Shown here piece after piece: positions 54,718 through 63,255 of a stretch of DNA of 64,000 bases; positions within the stretch are counted from its first letter, which is position 1, and each line of letters starts with the position of its first letter. Origin of the DNA: Paenibacillus woosongensis (GTDB taxonomy: Bacteria > Bacillota > Bacilli > Paenibacillales > Paenibacillaceae); contig NZ_WNZW01000004.1 of NCBI RefSeq assembly GCF_009725165.1, forward strand, positions 124,001 to 188,000, in the 5' to 3' direction. Below the pieces are notes generated by a model, which was not told the DNA's origin, made no database searches, and was given only the letters and a program-made list of their open reading frames with translations. Both the position numbers and the translations under genes were made by a program.

Positions 54718-54764
54718 CTCCCCCGGCAAATGACGCGTATATTGTGTCATGAGCCGGGGAGGTG
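54718..54764 (+). promoter_or_regulatory. Hairpin that buries a ribosome binding site
   Basis: Left arm CTCCCCCGGC (54718-54727) pairs with GCCGGGGAG (54753-54761), one C bulged; inner arm TGACGC pairs with GTGTCA. The right arm contains the GGGGAGG ribosome site of the next gene. It could terminate the MFS transcript weakly, or control translation of the small protein by temperature or a factor that opens the stem. Confidence 0.55.
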
Positions 54765-54771
54765 ATATGGC

Positions 54772-55035
54772 TTGGTGAAGATCAGTGATCAGGCGAGGAA
54801 GCATTTGAATAAGCGGGTCAAAATCAAAACAAAGACCGGGGCGGTGCTGTACGGTAAAATCGTCAAGGTAAGCGGGAATAAGCTGTACCTTCAAGTGTCG
54901 TCCGTCCATGAGCGGGGCAGCAAGGCTCATGCAGCGTTTGCTCCGTTTATCATCCCGCTCGTGCTGTTTGATTTGCTTGCCATCTTGCTGCTGGAAAGAC
55001 GGAGAAGACGGCGGCGCAGAGTGGTAACGCTGTAA
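54772..55035 (+). CDS. Small membrane protein with Sm-like N-terminus and Arg8 tail
   Basis: 87 aa, start TTG 54772 (or GTG 54775), seven to nine bases after GGGGAGGTG. Residues about 12-45 read KRVKIKTKTGAVLYGKIVKV and resemble an Sm/SH3-like barrel strand set; then one membrane helix (AFAPFIIPLVLFDLLAILLL), followed by ERRRRRRRRVVTL, a tail of eight arginines. Cytoplasmic poly-Arg after a helix suggests an N-out/C-in orientation, or binding to lipid headgroups or nucleic acid. Function unknown. A terminator follows at 55060. Confidence 0.7.
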   Translation: MVKISDQARKHLNKRVKIKTKTGAVLYGKIVKVSGNKLYLQVSSVHERGSKAHAAFAPFIIPLVLFDLLAILLLERRRRRRRRVVTL

Positions 55036-55059
55036 GAAGAACATAGCCCTTATTTATGG

Positions 55060-55083
55060 GAGCCTGGGAGGCTCTTTTTTTTC
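55060..55083 (+). terminator. Terminator of the Arg-tail protein gene
   Basis: Stem GAGCC / GGCTC with a 5-nt loop and an 8-T run. Short stem but textbook tail. Confidence 0.8.
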
Positions 55084-55138
55084 TCAAAATTGCCGGGGTT
55101 TTTTACGCTCAGAATCTATTAGGCTGACCTTTTTAGTT

Positions 55139-55144
55139 TATAAT
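55139..55144 (+). promoter_or_regulatory. -10 box TATAAT before the pseudokinase gene
   Basis: Perfect -10 hexamer; the -35 position has no consensus (CTATTA), suggesting an activated promoter. The box overlaps an ATG at 55143, which is one reason to place the gene start at 55179. Confidence 0.45.
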
Positions 55145-55178
55145 GAGGTATATCACAGTTAAAAAGGATTGTAGCGTA

Positions 55179-56939
55179 ATGATTAACATTCCCGGTTACT
55201 CGATCATACGGACGGTTTACGAGGATTCTTATCTTTTAGTTGCATTCGCCGCTCTAGAACAAACGTCTAAGCAGGTGTTATTAAAAATCGTTAAAAGCGG
55301 CAGAAGCACAACGATTGAAAACGCCAAGCTTATTCATGAGTTTAACTTTTTGAGCGAGCTGGATATGAAGGGTCTTCTTAAGCCTACTTCCTATATGAAT
55401 TTCAAAAATGTGATGGTGCTGGAGTACGAACCGATTTACGCGTCAACCTTACGGGATTATTGGTCCATGGTGGCTGTGACACCTGATATGTATATTCATA
55501 TCATGAAGAACGTCGTGACACGCTTGCAGGAGCTTCATGACCGGCAAGTGCTCCATTTAAATATCAGGCCCGACACCTTGCTCATTCAGCGGCATACGGA
55601 TGAAGTATTCCTGACTGGGTTTGGGTATGCCGTACAAATGAATGAACGGAAGGAGCAAGGCCAGAGCAGCTTGGAAGGAAATCCGGTTTATATGTCGCCA
55701 GAGCAGACAGGACGAATGGATTATCCGGTTGACGTTCGATCGGATATCTATTCATTGGGGATGGCCTTCTATGAATTATTTGCCAGCAGGCTTCCTTTCA
55801 AGGCACGAGGAGCGCTAGATTGGGCGCACGCCCATCTGGCCCGGCAGCCTGTGCCATTATATGAAACCAATCAGATGGTTCCTCCGATCATCTCGGATAT
55901 TGTCATGAAAATGCTGGCGAAGAACCCGGACAATCGTTATCCAAGCATGAAAGCCGTTTTAGAGCAGCTAGGGGAGCATACTTTATTAGAGAACGGGAAC
56001 GGCAGTGCTGCCCGGGAGAAATGGAGGATAAATGCCAGCGGGGGGAACGATCCGCCAAATACCGGACTGCCTATGCATACGAAGGATATAACTTTTTCTC
56101 GGGGAGATCATCACGTACAAGCTCAACGCACTACACTGGTTGTCACCGATAATATTGTCAGTTATCCTCAAGTATTGGATTTGGCGGCTATCGTTCAAGC
56201 GTCAGAGATATTCGCAGACCATATGAACGGGGAACAAATCGCTGAGCAATTCATGAAGCTTATCATACAAAATGCAGGAGCACAGCGCGGCTTACTTATC
56301 ATCCCTAGCCATAATCAATGGTACGTGAATATAGAAGCCAAGCTTGAAAGTCATGCCATAGTCTCTTCGCTTCAGCACATTCCTATTGATACATACCCAT
56401 ATATTAGAAGAGAGCTTGTCGCCGGCGCACTTCAGGATAAAATGATAATGCAGGCAGCGGAGACGCGGGAGGCATCTCTGGCTGCAGGAAGCAAGATCAG
56501 CGGGACTGCTCTTTGCATGCCTATCGTGAGCCGCAATGAAGTTCATGCTTTGCTGTACATGGAGAATTTGCTTACAACAGAGTATTTTGCAGCAGAGCGA
56601 TTTCATGTCATCAATAATCTAGCCTCACAGGCTTTGTTTGTGCTAAAGTCCAGGTCGTCAGCCTTTGCTGTTGGAGCTCAACATGATAACGACCGGGTTA
56701 TGGAGCTGGACGGGCAGGCAGAGGTCCAGCGCGCATTAACTACAAGAGAGCAGGAGGTGCTAAAGCTCGTATCCGAAGGGCTGTCCAATAAAGAAATAGC
56801 CGCCACATTAACGGTTACGAGCGAAACGGTTAAAACGCATCTCAAGAACATATTTGAGAAGCTGAAGGTGGACCGGCGTATGAAGGCTGCTGCTATCGCC
56901 AAAACGATTGGATTGCTGGATGAGGAAGAGCGCAGGTAG
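55179..56939 (+). CDS. Pseudokinase-GAF-LuxR regulator
   Basis: 586 aa from ATG 55179 (AAGGA about ten bases upstream). Residues 1-275 have the fold words of a Ser/Thr kinase (VLLKIVK with Lys36, MSPEQTGRMDYPVDVRSDIY, NPDNRYPS) but the catalytic set is lost: HRD reads HLN (126-128), the next metal Asn is Thr, and DFG reads GFG (147-149). About 335-500 is a GAF domain (LDLAAIVQASEIF, IIQNAGAQRGLLII). About 520-586 is a LuxR/NarL helix-turn-helix (LTTREQEVLKLVSEGLSNKE, SETVKTHLKNIFEKLKV). The kinase and GAF parts resemble the large trifunctional kinase/AAA/GAF/histidine-kinase proteins, with the ATPase and histidine-kinase parts missing and an HTH in their place. It is followed by a terminator and the surface-layer gene. 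Confidence 0.85.
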   Translation: MINIPGYSIIRTVYEDSYLLVAFAALEQTSKQVLLKIVKSGRSTTIENAKLIHEFNFLSELDMKGLLKPTSYMNFKNVMVLEYEPIYASTLRDYWSMVAVTPDMYIHIMKNVVTRLQELHDRQVLHLNIRPDTLLIQRHTDEVFLTGFGYAVQMNERKEQGQSSLEGNPVYMSPEQTGRMDYPVDVRSDIYSLGMAFYELFASRLPFKARGALDWAHAHLARQPVPLYETNQMVPPIISDIVMKMLAKNPDNRYPSMKAVLEQLGEHTLLENGNGSAAREKWRINASGGNDPPNTGLPMHTKDITFSRGDHHVQAQRTTLVVTDNIVSYPQVLDLAAIVQASEIFADHMNGEQIAEQFMKLIIQNAGAQRGLLIIPSHNQWYVNIEAKLESHAIVSSLQHIPIDTYPYIRRELVAGALQDKMIMQAAETREASLAAGSKISGTALCMPIVSRNEVHALLYMENLLTTEYFAAERFHVINNLASQALFVLKSRSSAFAVGAQHDNDRVMELDGQAEVQRALTTREQEVLKLVSEGLSNKEIAATLTVTSETVKTHLKNIFEKLKVDRRMKAAAIAKTIGLLDEEERR

Positions 56940-56964
56940 GTTAAGCAATGGTTGAACGATAGAA

Positions 56965-56996
56965 GGTATACGGCAAAGGGCTGTATGCCTTTTTTG
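56965..56996 (+). terminator. Terminator of the pseudokinase gene
   Basis: Stem GGTATACGGC / GCTGTATGCC (G-U pairs) with a 5-nt loop and a T-run, 25 nt past the stop. Confidence 0.75.
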
Positions 56997-57112
56997 ATTG
57001 AACTCCTCTCGTGGAAAGTCATCATAAATATCCCTCGATCGGGGGATGTTTAATTCATTTTTGGCAATCTACAATTTGAAGTGATGGGCTGATCCAGAAA
57101 GGAGAGTGTATT

Positions 57113-60100
57113 ATTTACCCGGATAGAAAGAGTTTTATTGGTTTGTTGTCAATGGTTTGTTTTACCGCGACGCTCTTATTTGCCGGACCAGCAAGCAGAG
57201 CTTCTGCCGAGCAGATTCAAGCCGAGGCGATCCATATGATTAATTACAATCCGAGCGGATTCGCATCGATGTCGCATCGCTATAGCGATGGAGTGGATAT
57301 ATTCTATATTGATTTAAACTTTAATCCATTGCCTTCCAACGCGAAGTGGGCCACGTTTCTTCCATTCCGAGGTTTGGATGAGGGGGTAGAAATCTACTAT
57401 AGTCGTGACGGAGTTACGACCGAGAAAAAATTCATCACGGACTATTGGTACGGACTTCCGACTGATGTCAGATGGATCACGGTCAGCAATTTCGACGGCG
57501 GTTTTGGCGAAAAGAATCCGATTTACAACCAAAAATACAGATACAGCCTGGACGGCGTCACTGTACTGGAAGGGGATTCGGTTCCAGCGGAAGCGATATG
57601 GGCTACCTTAAGTTCTTTTCAGAGCTCTTGGGGCGGCGAGACCAAAACGCTTGATTACAGCAGATCTTCAGGCACTTATACGTTAAATGTTGATACGATA
57701 CAGAAACTGAGTATTTCATCGAGTAATCCGAACGCTCCAAAGTATGCTCAGGCAGGGGATACGGTGACGCTATCTATCTCTTCTGCATTCTATTTGAAGC
57801 CCCCCGTCGTACGAATTGCCGGGCAGGAGGTTCAGGCGGTGCAACATGGCAACCGTAAAAACTGGAAGGCTGCCTTGACGCTGGATTTTTCCGTTCCTGA
57901 AGGACCTGTCCCGTTTATGCTCGAATATGAGGATGAAACAGGACAGCGGCGCGGCCAGCTCGACGCTACTACGGACGGGAGCAAGGTTCACGTCGATAAA
58001 ACTCCGCCCATCATTATTGAACTTAGGCATTCACCCGCAAGTTGGACCCAGCAGAATGTGTATGTCGTTGGTTCCGTCAGAGATGATGGCTCTGGCGTTG
58101 CTGCACAAAAATGGTTAAAGGGCGAACATGACGCCTCATCCATGCGGAAATATGGAACCACAGTGCCTGGAAATTACTTTATAGCTACCGATAACGGGAA
58201 GTATACATGGTACGCCCGAGATCATGTCGGCAATGAAAGCGTTGCAGTCACTGAAGTTACGAATATTGACCGCATGGCACCGACGCTGGAGGTCTTTACG
58301 AAACAGCAGGGATGGACGAATCAGCCAATCCCGGTTACGGCGAATGCGGTCGATGATCAAAGCGGTTTGAATTCGGGGCAGTTCAAATGGGCTGCTGGGC
58401 AGCAGACAGCCGATTATTTCCGTTCGGGCGGCACCTTAATCGTGAATAATACTTTCCTTGCCGATAGCAATGGCAAGTATACCGTCTATGCTGTGGACCA
58501 GATTGGCAATGAGACGATTCAGACCATTAGCATTGATCAGATCGATCTCATTCCGCCAAGCATAACATTAACGCCTTCCACAGGAGCGCCAACTAGTCAG
58601 GACGTGAAGGTTAGCGCCAGCGCAGTTGATCAGGAGAGTGGAATAGCTGAACTGAAGTGGGCTCAGGGAGATCACAATGCCGCCTATTTCGTTCAGGGAG
58701 GCAGCGTGTTTAATGACAGTTTCCCTGTTTCCGAGAATGGTATTTACACGGTGTATGCCGAGGACAGAGCTGGGAATGGAACTGTACAGACAATCACCAT
58801 AACAAATATTTTTAAGATCGGCCCGAGCCTTACCCTCTCTTTATCTTTCACGAGCTGGAGCAATCAGCCGGTTGCCGTAAATATCAACTATATCGACAAC
58901 GGGAGCGGGATTGCCGAGCTGGAGTGGGCCAAGCAGGGGCCGAATGGGCAGCGTGTTGCCCTGAATACGGACGATACCCGATTCCTAGTGCATGAGAACG
59001 GAGTTTATACGGTATATGCCAAGGACAAAGCCGGATTCGAGGTAAGTGCCGATATTGAGGTGAGCCGTATCGACGTAGAGGCTCCGCAGCTGGATGTGAG
59101 CTTGGATCCATTGGATTGGACGAATCAGCCTGTCACAATCACCGCAGCCGCTGATGATGATACGGATGATCATGTGGCCTTGAAATGGAATGAGGGACGG
59201 CAGCCTGTCTCGTTTTTTCAAAATGGCGGAGGAGTTTCATTCCAGAATTCTTTTCAGGTCAGCCAAAATGGAGAGTATACGGTCTACGCAGAGGATCATG
59301 CAGGGAATGGGGCCGCTGAGACGATTGTGGTAAGCAATTATGACGGAACAGAGCCGACGATTCATCTTAGTATAGGGAACGGTCTGCCGACCAGCCAGCG
59401 CGTGACGGTAACCGCCGACGTATATGACCGTTTAAGCGGGATCAGCGAAGTGAAATGGGCGGCTGGAGATCAGCCTGTCAGTTATTTTGAGCTGGCCGGT
59501 ACGGCATTTGGCGGATCAGGCTCCTTTGAAGCTGAGTTGAATGATATTTACACAGTTTACGCCAAGGATCGTGCCGGCAATGCCGCCGTACAAACGATCG
59601 AAATCACGAATATCCATAGGGATGTACCAGTCATTAAGCTTACGGTATTTCCGACGGCATCTACGAACCAGAACGTCACTGTGACTACATCTGTTTACTC
59701 GCGAGTAAACCTGATCGCAGAGAAAATGGCGTTCGGATTTCATGAGTCGTCTTACTTCGATGATAACGGGGATCCGTTATTGCCGGTAGTCATCGCCGAG
59801 AATAACGGCTGGATCAGCTTCTATGCCAAGGATGAGGCCGGCAATGAAACGGTGAAGCAAATTGAAATTACGAATATTGACCGCAATCGGCCTGTCATTA
59901 CGTTAACGGGCGATCCGATGATAAGCGTTGTACAAGGCAGTTCCTTTGAAGATCCGGGAGCCGTAGCTGCGGATGATGCGGACGGAGATATTACCCGTAA
60001 GATCAGGGTGTCCGGTCAGGTTGATACAGATGCTGTCGGCGAGTATATACTGCGCTATAACGTCTCTGATGCAGCGGGGAATGCAGCAGAAGAGGTTGTA

Positions 60101-60877
60101 AGGACCGTGAAAGTAACTCCTCGGCCTATTATTGATGACGGTGGGAATGGCGGCGGTAGTGGAGGATCGCCTTCTAGTGGCGGCAGTCCTTCCAACAGCA
60201 GCGTAAATCCGTCCAGCGGGGATAACACGGCTCCAGCCAAGGAGACTGGAGAAGGCTCCAAGCCGGATGGATTGGAATGCTCGGCGGGGGCAGCGTGCAG
60301 TGATAATGATATCCAAGTATTCCTGAGCGACATTGAAGGACACTGGGCTAGTGAAGCGATCCGGGAGCTTGCAAGAAGGGGGTACGTTAAAGGTTACCCT
60401 GATGGAACCTTTCAGCCGAATCGTCAGCTAACCAGAGCCGAGTTCGTCACGTTACTGGTCAAGGCCCTAGAGTTAAAGGGTCAGGAATTTCCGGCACAGA
60501 TTACCCCTGTGTTCGGCGATGTGCAAGGACATTGGGCGCAGAAGACTATAGCGGCAGCACAGCACTATGGGCTGATTCACGGCTATAGCGACCGTGTATT
60601 CGCTCCAGAAGAACCGATTACACGCGAACAAATGGCCTTGATCCTAGCTAAGGCTCATGGATTGAGAGTTGAATCAGCTGTCGATTTCGCCGCGATTGAA
60701 TCAGGTGCTTTGCTGTATGAGGACGCTGTCCATATTTCCGCATGGGCGCGGGAAGCCGTCCGTTTGGTAACGGAGCAGCAGGTGATGATTGGCCTGCCCG
60801 GCAACAAATTTCAGCCGCAAGCGCTCGCGACAAGAGCGGAAGCAGCCGTCGTATTGCTGAAGCTAATCAGGCAATAG
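57113..60877 (+). CDS. SLH-anchored surface protein with Ig-like repeats; unusual start
   Basis: Secreted cell-wall protein of about 1250 aa. Signal peptide (hydrophobic SMVCFTATLLFAGPASRASA). N-terminal about 200 residues: a repeating pattern with NAKWATF / DVRWITV / EAIWATL, not recognised. Then seven Ig-like repeats of 88-91 residues, each with a TNQPVTIT-type strand, a YTVYAxDxAGN motif and a closing ITNI; one DUF5011-type domain (ITLTGDPMISVVQGSSFEDPG); a Gly/Ser/Pro linker; three SLH motifs at the C-terminus (GHWASEAIRELARRGYVKGY and two more), which bind pyruvylated wall polysaccharide. Start: the only good ribosome site (AAAGGAGAG, 57098-57106) lies six bases before an ATT at 57113 and the basic YPDRKS n-region; TTG 57143 has no site. 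I show the ATT start. Confidence 0.8.
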   Translation: MYPDRKSFIGLLSMVCFTATLLFAGPASRASAEQIQAEAIHMINYNPSGFASMSHRYSDGVDIFYIDLNFNPLPSNAKWATFLPFRGLDEGVEIYYSRDGVTTEKKFITDYWYGLPTDVRWITVSNFDGGFGEKNPIYNQKYRYSLDGVTVLEGDSVPAEAIWATLSSFQSSWGGETKTLDYSRSSGTYTLNVDTIQKLSISSSNPNAPKYAQAGDTVTLSISSAFYLKPPVVRIAGQEVQAVQHGNRKNWKAALTLDFSVPEGPVPFMLEYEDETGQRRGQLDATTDGSKVHVDKTPPIIIELRHSPASWTQQNVYVVGSVRDDGSGVAAQKWLKGEHDASSMRKYGTTVPGNYFIATDNGKYTWYARDHVGNESVAVTEVTNIDRMAPTLEVFTKQQGWTNQPIPVTANAVDDQSGLNSGQFKWAAGQQTADYFRSGGTLIVNNTFLADSNGKYTVYAVDQIGNETIQTISIDQIDLIPPSITLTPSTGAPTSQDVKVSASAVDQESGIAELKWAQGDHNAAYFVQGGSVFNDSFPVSENGIYTVYAEDRAGNGTVQTITITNIFKIGPSLTLSLSFTSWSNQPVAVNINYIDNGSGIAELEWAKQGPNGQRVALNTDDTRFLVHENGVYTVYAKDKAGFEVSADIEVSRIDVEAPQLDVSLDPLDWTNQPVTITAAADDDTDDHVALKWNEGRQPVSFFQNGGGVSFQNSFQVSQNGEYTVYAEDHAGNGAAETIVVSNYDGTEPTIHLSIGNGLPTSQRVTVTADVYDRLSGISEVKWAAGDQPVSYFELAGTAFGGSGSFEAELNDIYTVYAKDRAGNAAVQTIEITNIHRDVPVIKLTVFPTASTNQNVTVTTSVYSRVNLIAEKMAFGFHESSYFDDNGDPLLPVVIAENNGWISFYAKDEAGNETVKQIEITNIDRNRPVITLTGDPMISVVQGSSFEDPGAVAADDADGDITRKIRVSGQVDTDAVGEYILRYNVSDAAGNAAEEVVRTVKVTPRPIIDDGGNGGGSGGSPSSGGSPSNSSVNPSSGDNTAPAKETGEGSKPDGLECSAGAACSDNDIQVFLSDIEGHWASEAIRELARRGYVKGYPDGTFQPNRQLTRAEFVTLLVKALELKGQEFPAQITPVFGDVQGHWAQKTIAAAQHYGLIHGYSDRVFAPEEPITREQMALILAKAHGLRVESAVDFAAIESGALLYEDAVHISAWAREAVRLVTEQQVMIGLPGNKFQPQALATRAEAAVVLLKLIRQ

Positions 60878-60934
60878 GAATTGTACGGTTTGTCTGGGAT
60901 GATCAGAAGGAGCTGTCCAAATAGTCAAACCAAC

Positions 60935-60981
60935 AAAAAATTGGGTGTGAAAACAATCTGTTTTCCATCCAATTTTTTTTA
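60935..60981 (+). terminator. Terminator of the surface protein gene
   Basis: Stem AAATTGGGTGTGAAAACA / TGTTTTCCATCCAATTT with a 3-nt loop (one bulge) and T8, 57 nt past the stop; A6 on the other side makes it usable from both directions. Confidence 0.85.
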
Positions 60982-61392
60982 TTGAGATTTTGATCAGCAA
61001 TGCAGCAAGGCGGATGCCTGCTAACTTCCTCACTGCCATACCCATTTTATTTGTTCAACCCATCTAAATGGACTTATAGTAGGTAATTTCTGCGGCAAAG
61101 AAAGGAAAGTAGATTTAATTGTATTCCAAGCCGTTAGATGAAGTAAGAAAGTCATCATGGGCTGGATTATTACTTTTAAGTGCATAAAACCCATCTAATC
61201 CCCTAAAATATGCTTTTGGAGCATAATTAGATGCATGAACTCCAATTAGTGTGGACGACGACATAGCTTAGCACGTGGCATCTCTTCTTGGTGTCGGTAC
61301 TGCTCATATAAACTGCTCATATAAGATGAGCTAAAGAATCGGATATCAGGCAAGGGATGAAATGGATTCCGCAGGAACGGAAAGTCTTTCTG
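60982..61392. other. Intergenic stretch between convergent genes
   Basis: AT-richer than the neighbours. It contains a weak 49-codon minus-strand frame (61115-61264), listed separately, and two copies of an AACCCATCTAA-like word (near 61059 and 61189). No terminal inverted repeats or transposase fragment could be recognised. Confidence 0.35.
61115..61264 (-). CDS. Possible 49-aa ORF or gene remnant
   Basis: Minus-strand frame beginning MSSSTLIGVHASNYAPKAYF, with coding-like composition but no clear ribosome site before the ATG at 61264. AT-rich compared with neighbours. Not recognised; could be the end of a decayed gene. Confidence 0.2.
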   Translation of the reverse strand: MSSSTLIGVHASNYAPKAYFRGLDGFYALKSNNPAHDDFLTSSNGLEYN

Positions 61393-61444
61393 AAAAAAAG
61401 GGTGCCCCTCAGTCATCTAGGATGGCCTTTGGGAGAGCCCTTTT
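61393..61444 (-). terminator. Terminator candidate of the chemoreceptor gene
   Basis: Minus strand: arms AAAAGGGCTCTCCC and GGGGCACCCTTTT with mismatches, then T7, 13 nt beyond the stop at 61457. Confidence 0.5.
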
Positions 61445-61456
61445 CTGCTGCACGGT

Positions 61457-63010
61457 TTATAGTTTATCCGCCGATAAGCTCCTCTCAATGCTGCCGACAA
61501 TCCCGCCTAGCTCGGCAACGAGCGATTCCAGGTTTAAGGCGATATCATGAACTGCATCGGAGGATGCGGATTGCTCCTCTGCGGCGGATAAAATTTTCTC
61601 AATGTTTGAGAAAAAGGCCGACGTTATTGCGGACACCTGAATCATCATATCCTTGGTCTGTTTGGAGTGCTGGAGCAATAAATTGGTCGTGACGGAAATG
61701 TCACTAATTTGCTGATCGACTGTATTTGAAGATTCGGAAATTTCAGCAAAGACGCGCTGCATCTCGGTAATCTGCTCCATGCCTTTCTGTACCTCGCTTA
61801 AGCTGACATTCATTTCACCGAGCACCTGATCAATGCGGCTTTGGAAAGATTGAACGTTCCTGTGAATTTCGGCAGCCGAATCATTAGACTGTCCAGCCAG
61901 CTTGCGAACTTCAGCGGCGACCACGGCAAATCCGCTGCCATGTTCTCCGGCCCGGGCCGCTTCGATCGAGGCATTGAGAGCCAGCAAATTAGTTTGATTT
62001 GCGATGGACGATATGAGATCCACGAGCTTGTTGATTTCCTGAGAGCTGTCAGCCAGCTGCTGAATCACCTCGTTCACATTGTTGACGGCAGAAGTAATCA
62101 CGTGAATCTGGTTTGCCAGCAGATGAATCCTATCTTGCCCATAAATGACCTGCTTCGAGGTTGCCAGGGCACTCTCCGTAACAGTATTAGCGTTTTTGTT
62201 AATATTTCCGACCTGATCCACCATGCTTCGAATGCTCTCGACTCCTAAGCCCAGCTTATTCGTCTGCTCGTAGGCCCCTATAGAGATCGATTCAATGGAC
62301 GTTACGATTTCTTGGCTGGCCTTGGCCGACTGGCCGGCACCGGACAAGAGCTGGCTGACGGCCTTCAGCACTGACTCGCTGGAATTATTCATGTTTTGCA
62401 GAACCTCATTCAAAGCTTGCTGCTGGGAAGCTACTTTATTCTCGTATTCACTAGTGTGTAATTGCTTAGAATAGACGAACCAGATCGTTGCTCCGCTCGT
62501 AAGAATTAAATAGAGCGCATGAATAAGCAGCAGCGAGAACCTGTAATCGGACGTGCCGCAGAGCAGCTGCGGGAACCAGAAATAGCCGGCTAAATGCTGA
62601 ACCGCGAATATGACGGTGCTGTAGATCAGTATTCTTATGTTTTCATAGTAAGCGATAATTGCGATCGTCATAAATATGGAAAAGTGGTACTCCACGAATC
62701 CGTCGCCGCCAGCCATAATAGAGATGCTGCTGAATGTCAGCGTTGAGCTGATCATCCACGGCAAAACCGGGGAACTGGCGCTCTTCCTGTAAATGAGGAG
62801 GCTTAATATCATTAGGACAATCGGGACAAAAAAGAGTAAATTTTGGAATATGGACAATCCCTGCGACAACTGGCCGATTCCGCTCATCGCTTTATGAATA
62901 TCGAACAGAGATGTATATCTGTGCACGGCATGTGTTCCAACTGACAGCAGCAGCGAGATTCCGGATAAAATAAGCATGATTGAATTTTTTTGTAAATGTT
63001 TCAACTTCAT
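61457..63010 (-). CDS. Methyl-accepting chemotaxis protein with multi-helix membrane domain
   Basis: 517 aa. The N-terminal about 195 residues hold about six membrane helices and almost no extracellular loop, unlike classical receptors with a dCache or four-helix sensor. No HAMP is obvious. The cytoplasmic part is the signalling domain: hairpin tip [22 protein letters not shown], then EVRKLAGQS, flanked by methylation helices with Gln/Glu pairs. Ligand unknown; a membrane or bilayer-derived signal is plausible. The ribosome site before ATG 63010 is weak. It is divergent from the response-regulator gene at 63256. Confidence 0.9.
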   Translation of the reverse strand: MKLKHLQKNSIMLILSGISLLLSVGTHAVHRYTSLFDIHKAMSGIGQLSQGLSIFQNLLFFVPIVLMILSLLIYRKSASSPVLPWMISSTLTFSSISIMAGGDGFVEYHFSIFMTIAIIAYYENIRILIYSTVIFAVQHLAGYFWFPQLLCGTSDYRFSLLLIHALYLILTSGATIWFVYSKQLHTSEYENKVASQQQALNEVLQNMNNSSESVLKAVSQLLSGAGQSAKASQEIVTSIESISIGAYEQTNKLGLGVESIRSMVDQVGNINKNANTVTESALATSKQVIYGQDRIHLLANQIHVITSAVNNVNEVIQQLADSSQEINKLVDLISSIANQTNLLALNASIEAARAGEHGSGFAVVAAEVRKLAGQSNDSAAEIHRNVQSFQSRIDQVLGEMNVSLSEVQKGMEQITEMQRVFAEISESSNTVDQQISDISVTTNLLLQHSKQTKDMMIQVSAITSAFFSNIEKILSAAEEQSASSDAVHDIALNLESLVAELGGIVGSIERSLSADKL

Positions 63011-63255
63011 TTTTCTTTTCAGACCTGCCTTTATAAAAAAATATTTCGTTACAAATATGTGAAGCTATTCATAAACGCATCTTCCCCGCCGAAATTGTAT
63101 TCAAACCTTCGTAGGAAGGGTCGAGTACGGAGACTCGCTATTTTGGCATAATGTACATCATAAGTCGCTGAACTCACAGAAATCTCACAACATCACAACT
63201 CTTGCTATAGCAAATGTTACTTGGGTTTAAATCAGTCTGAGGTAGGTGGATGTCA

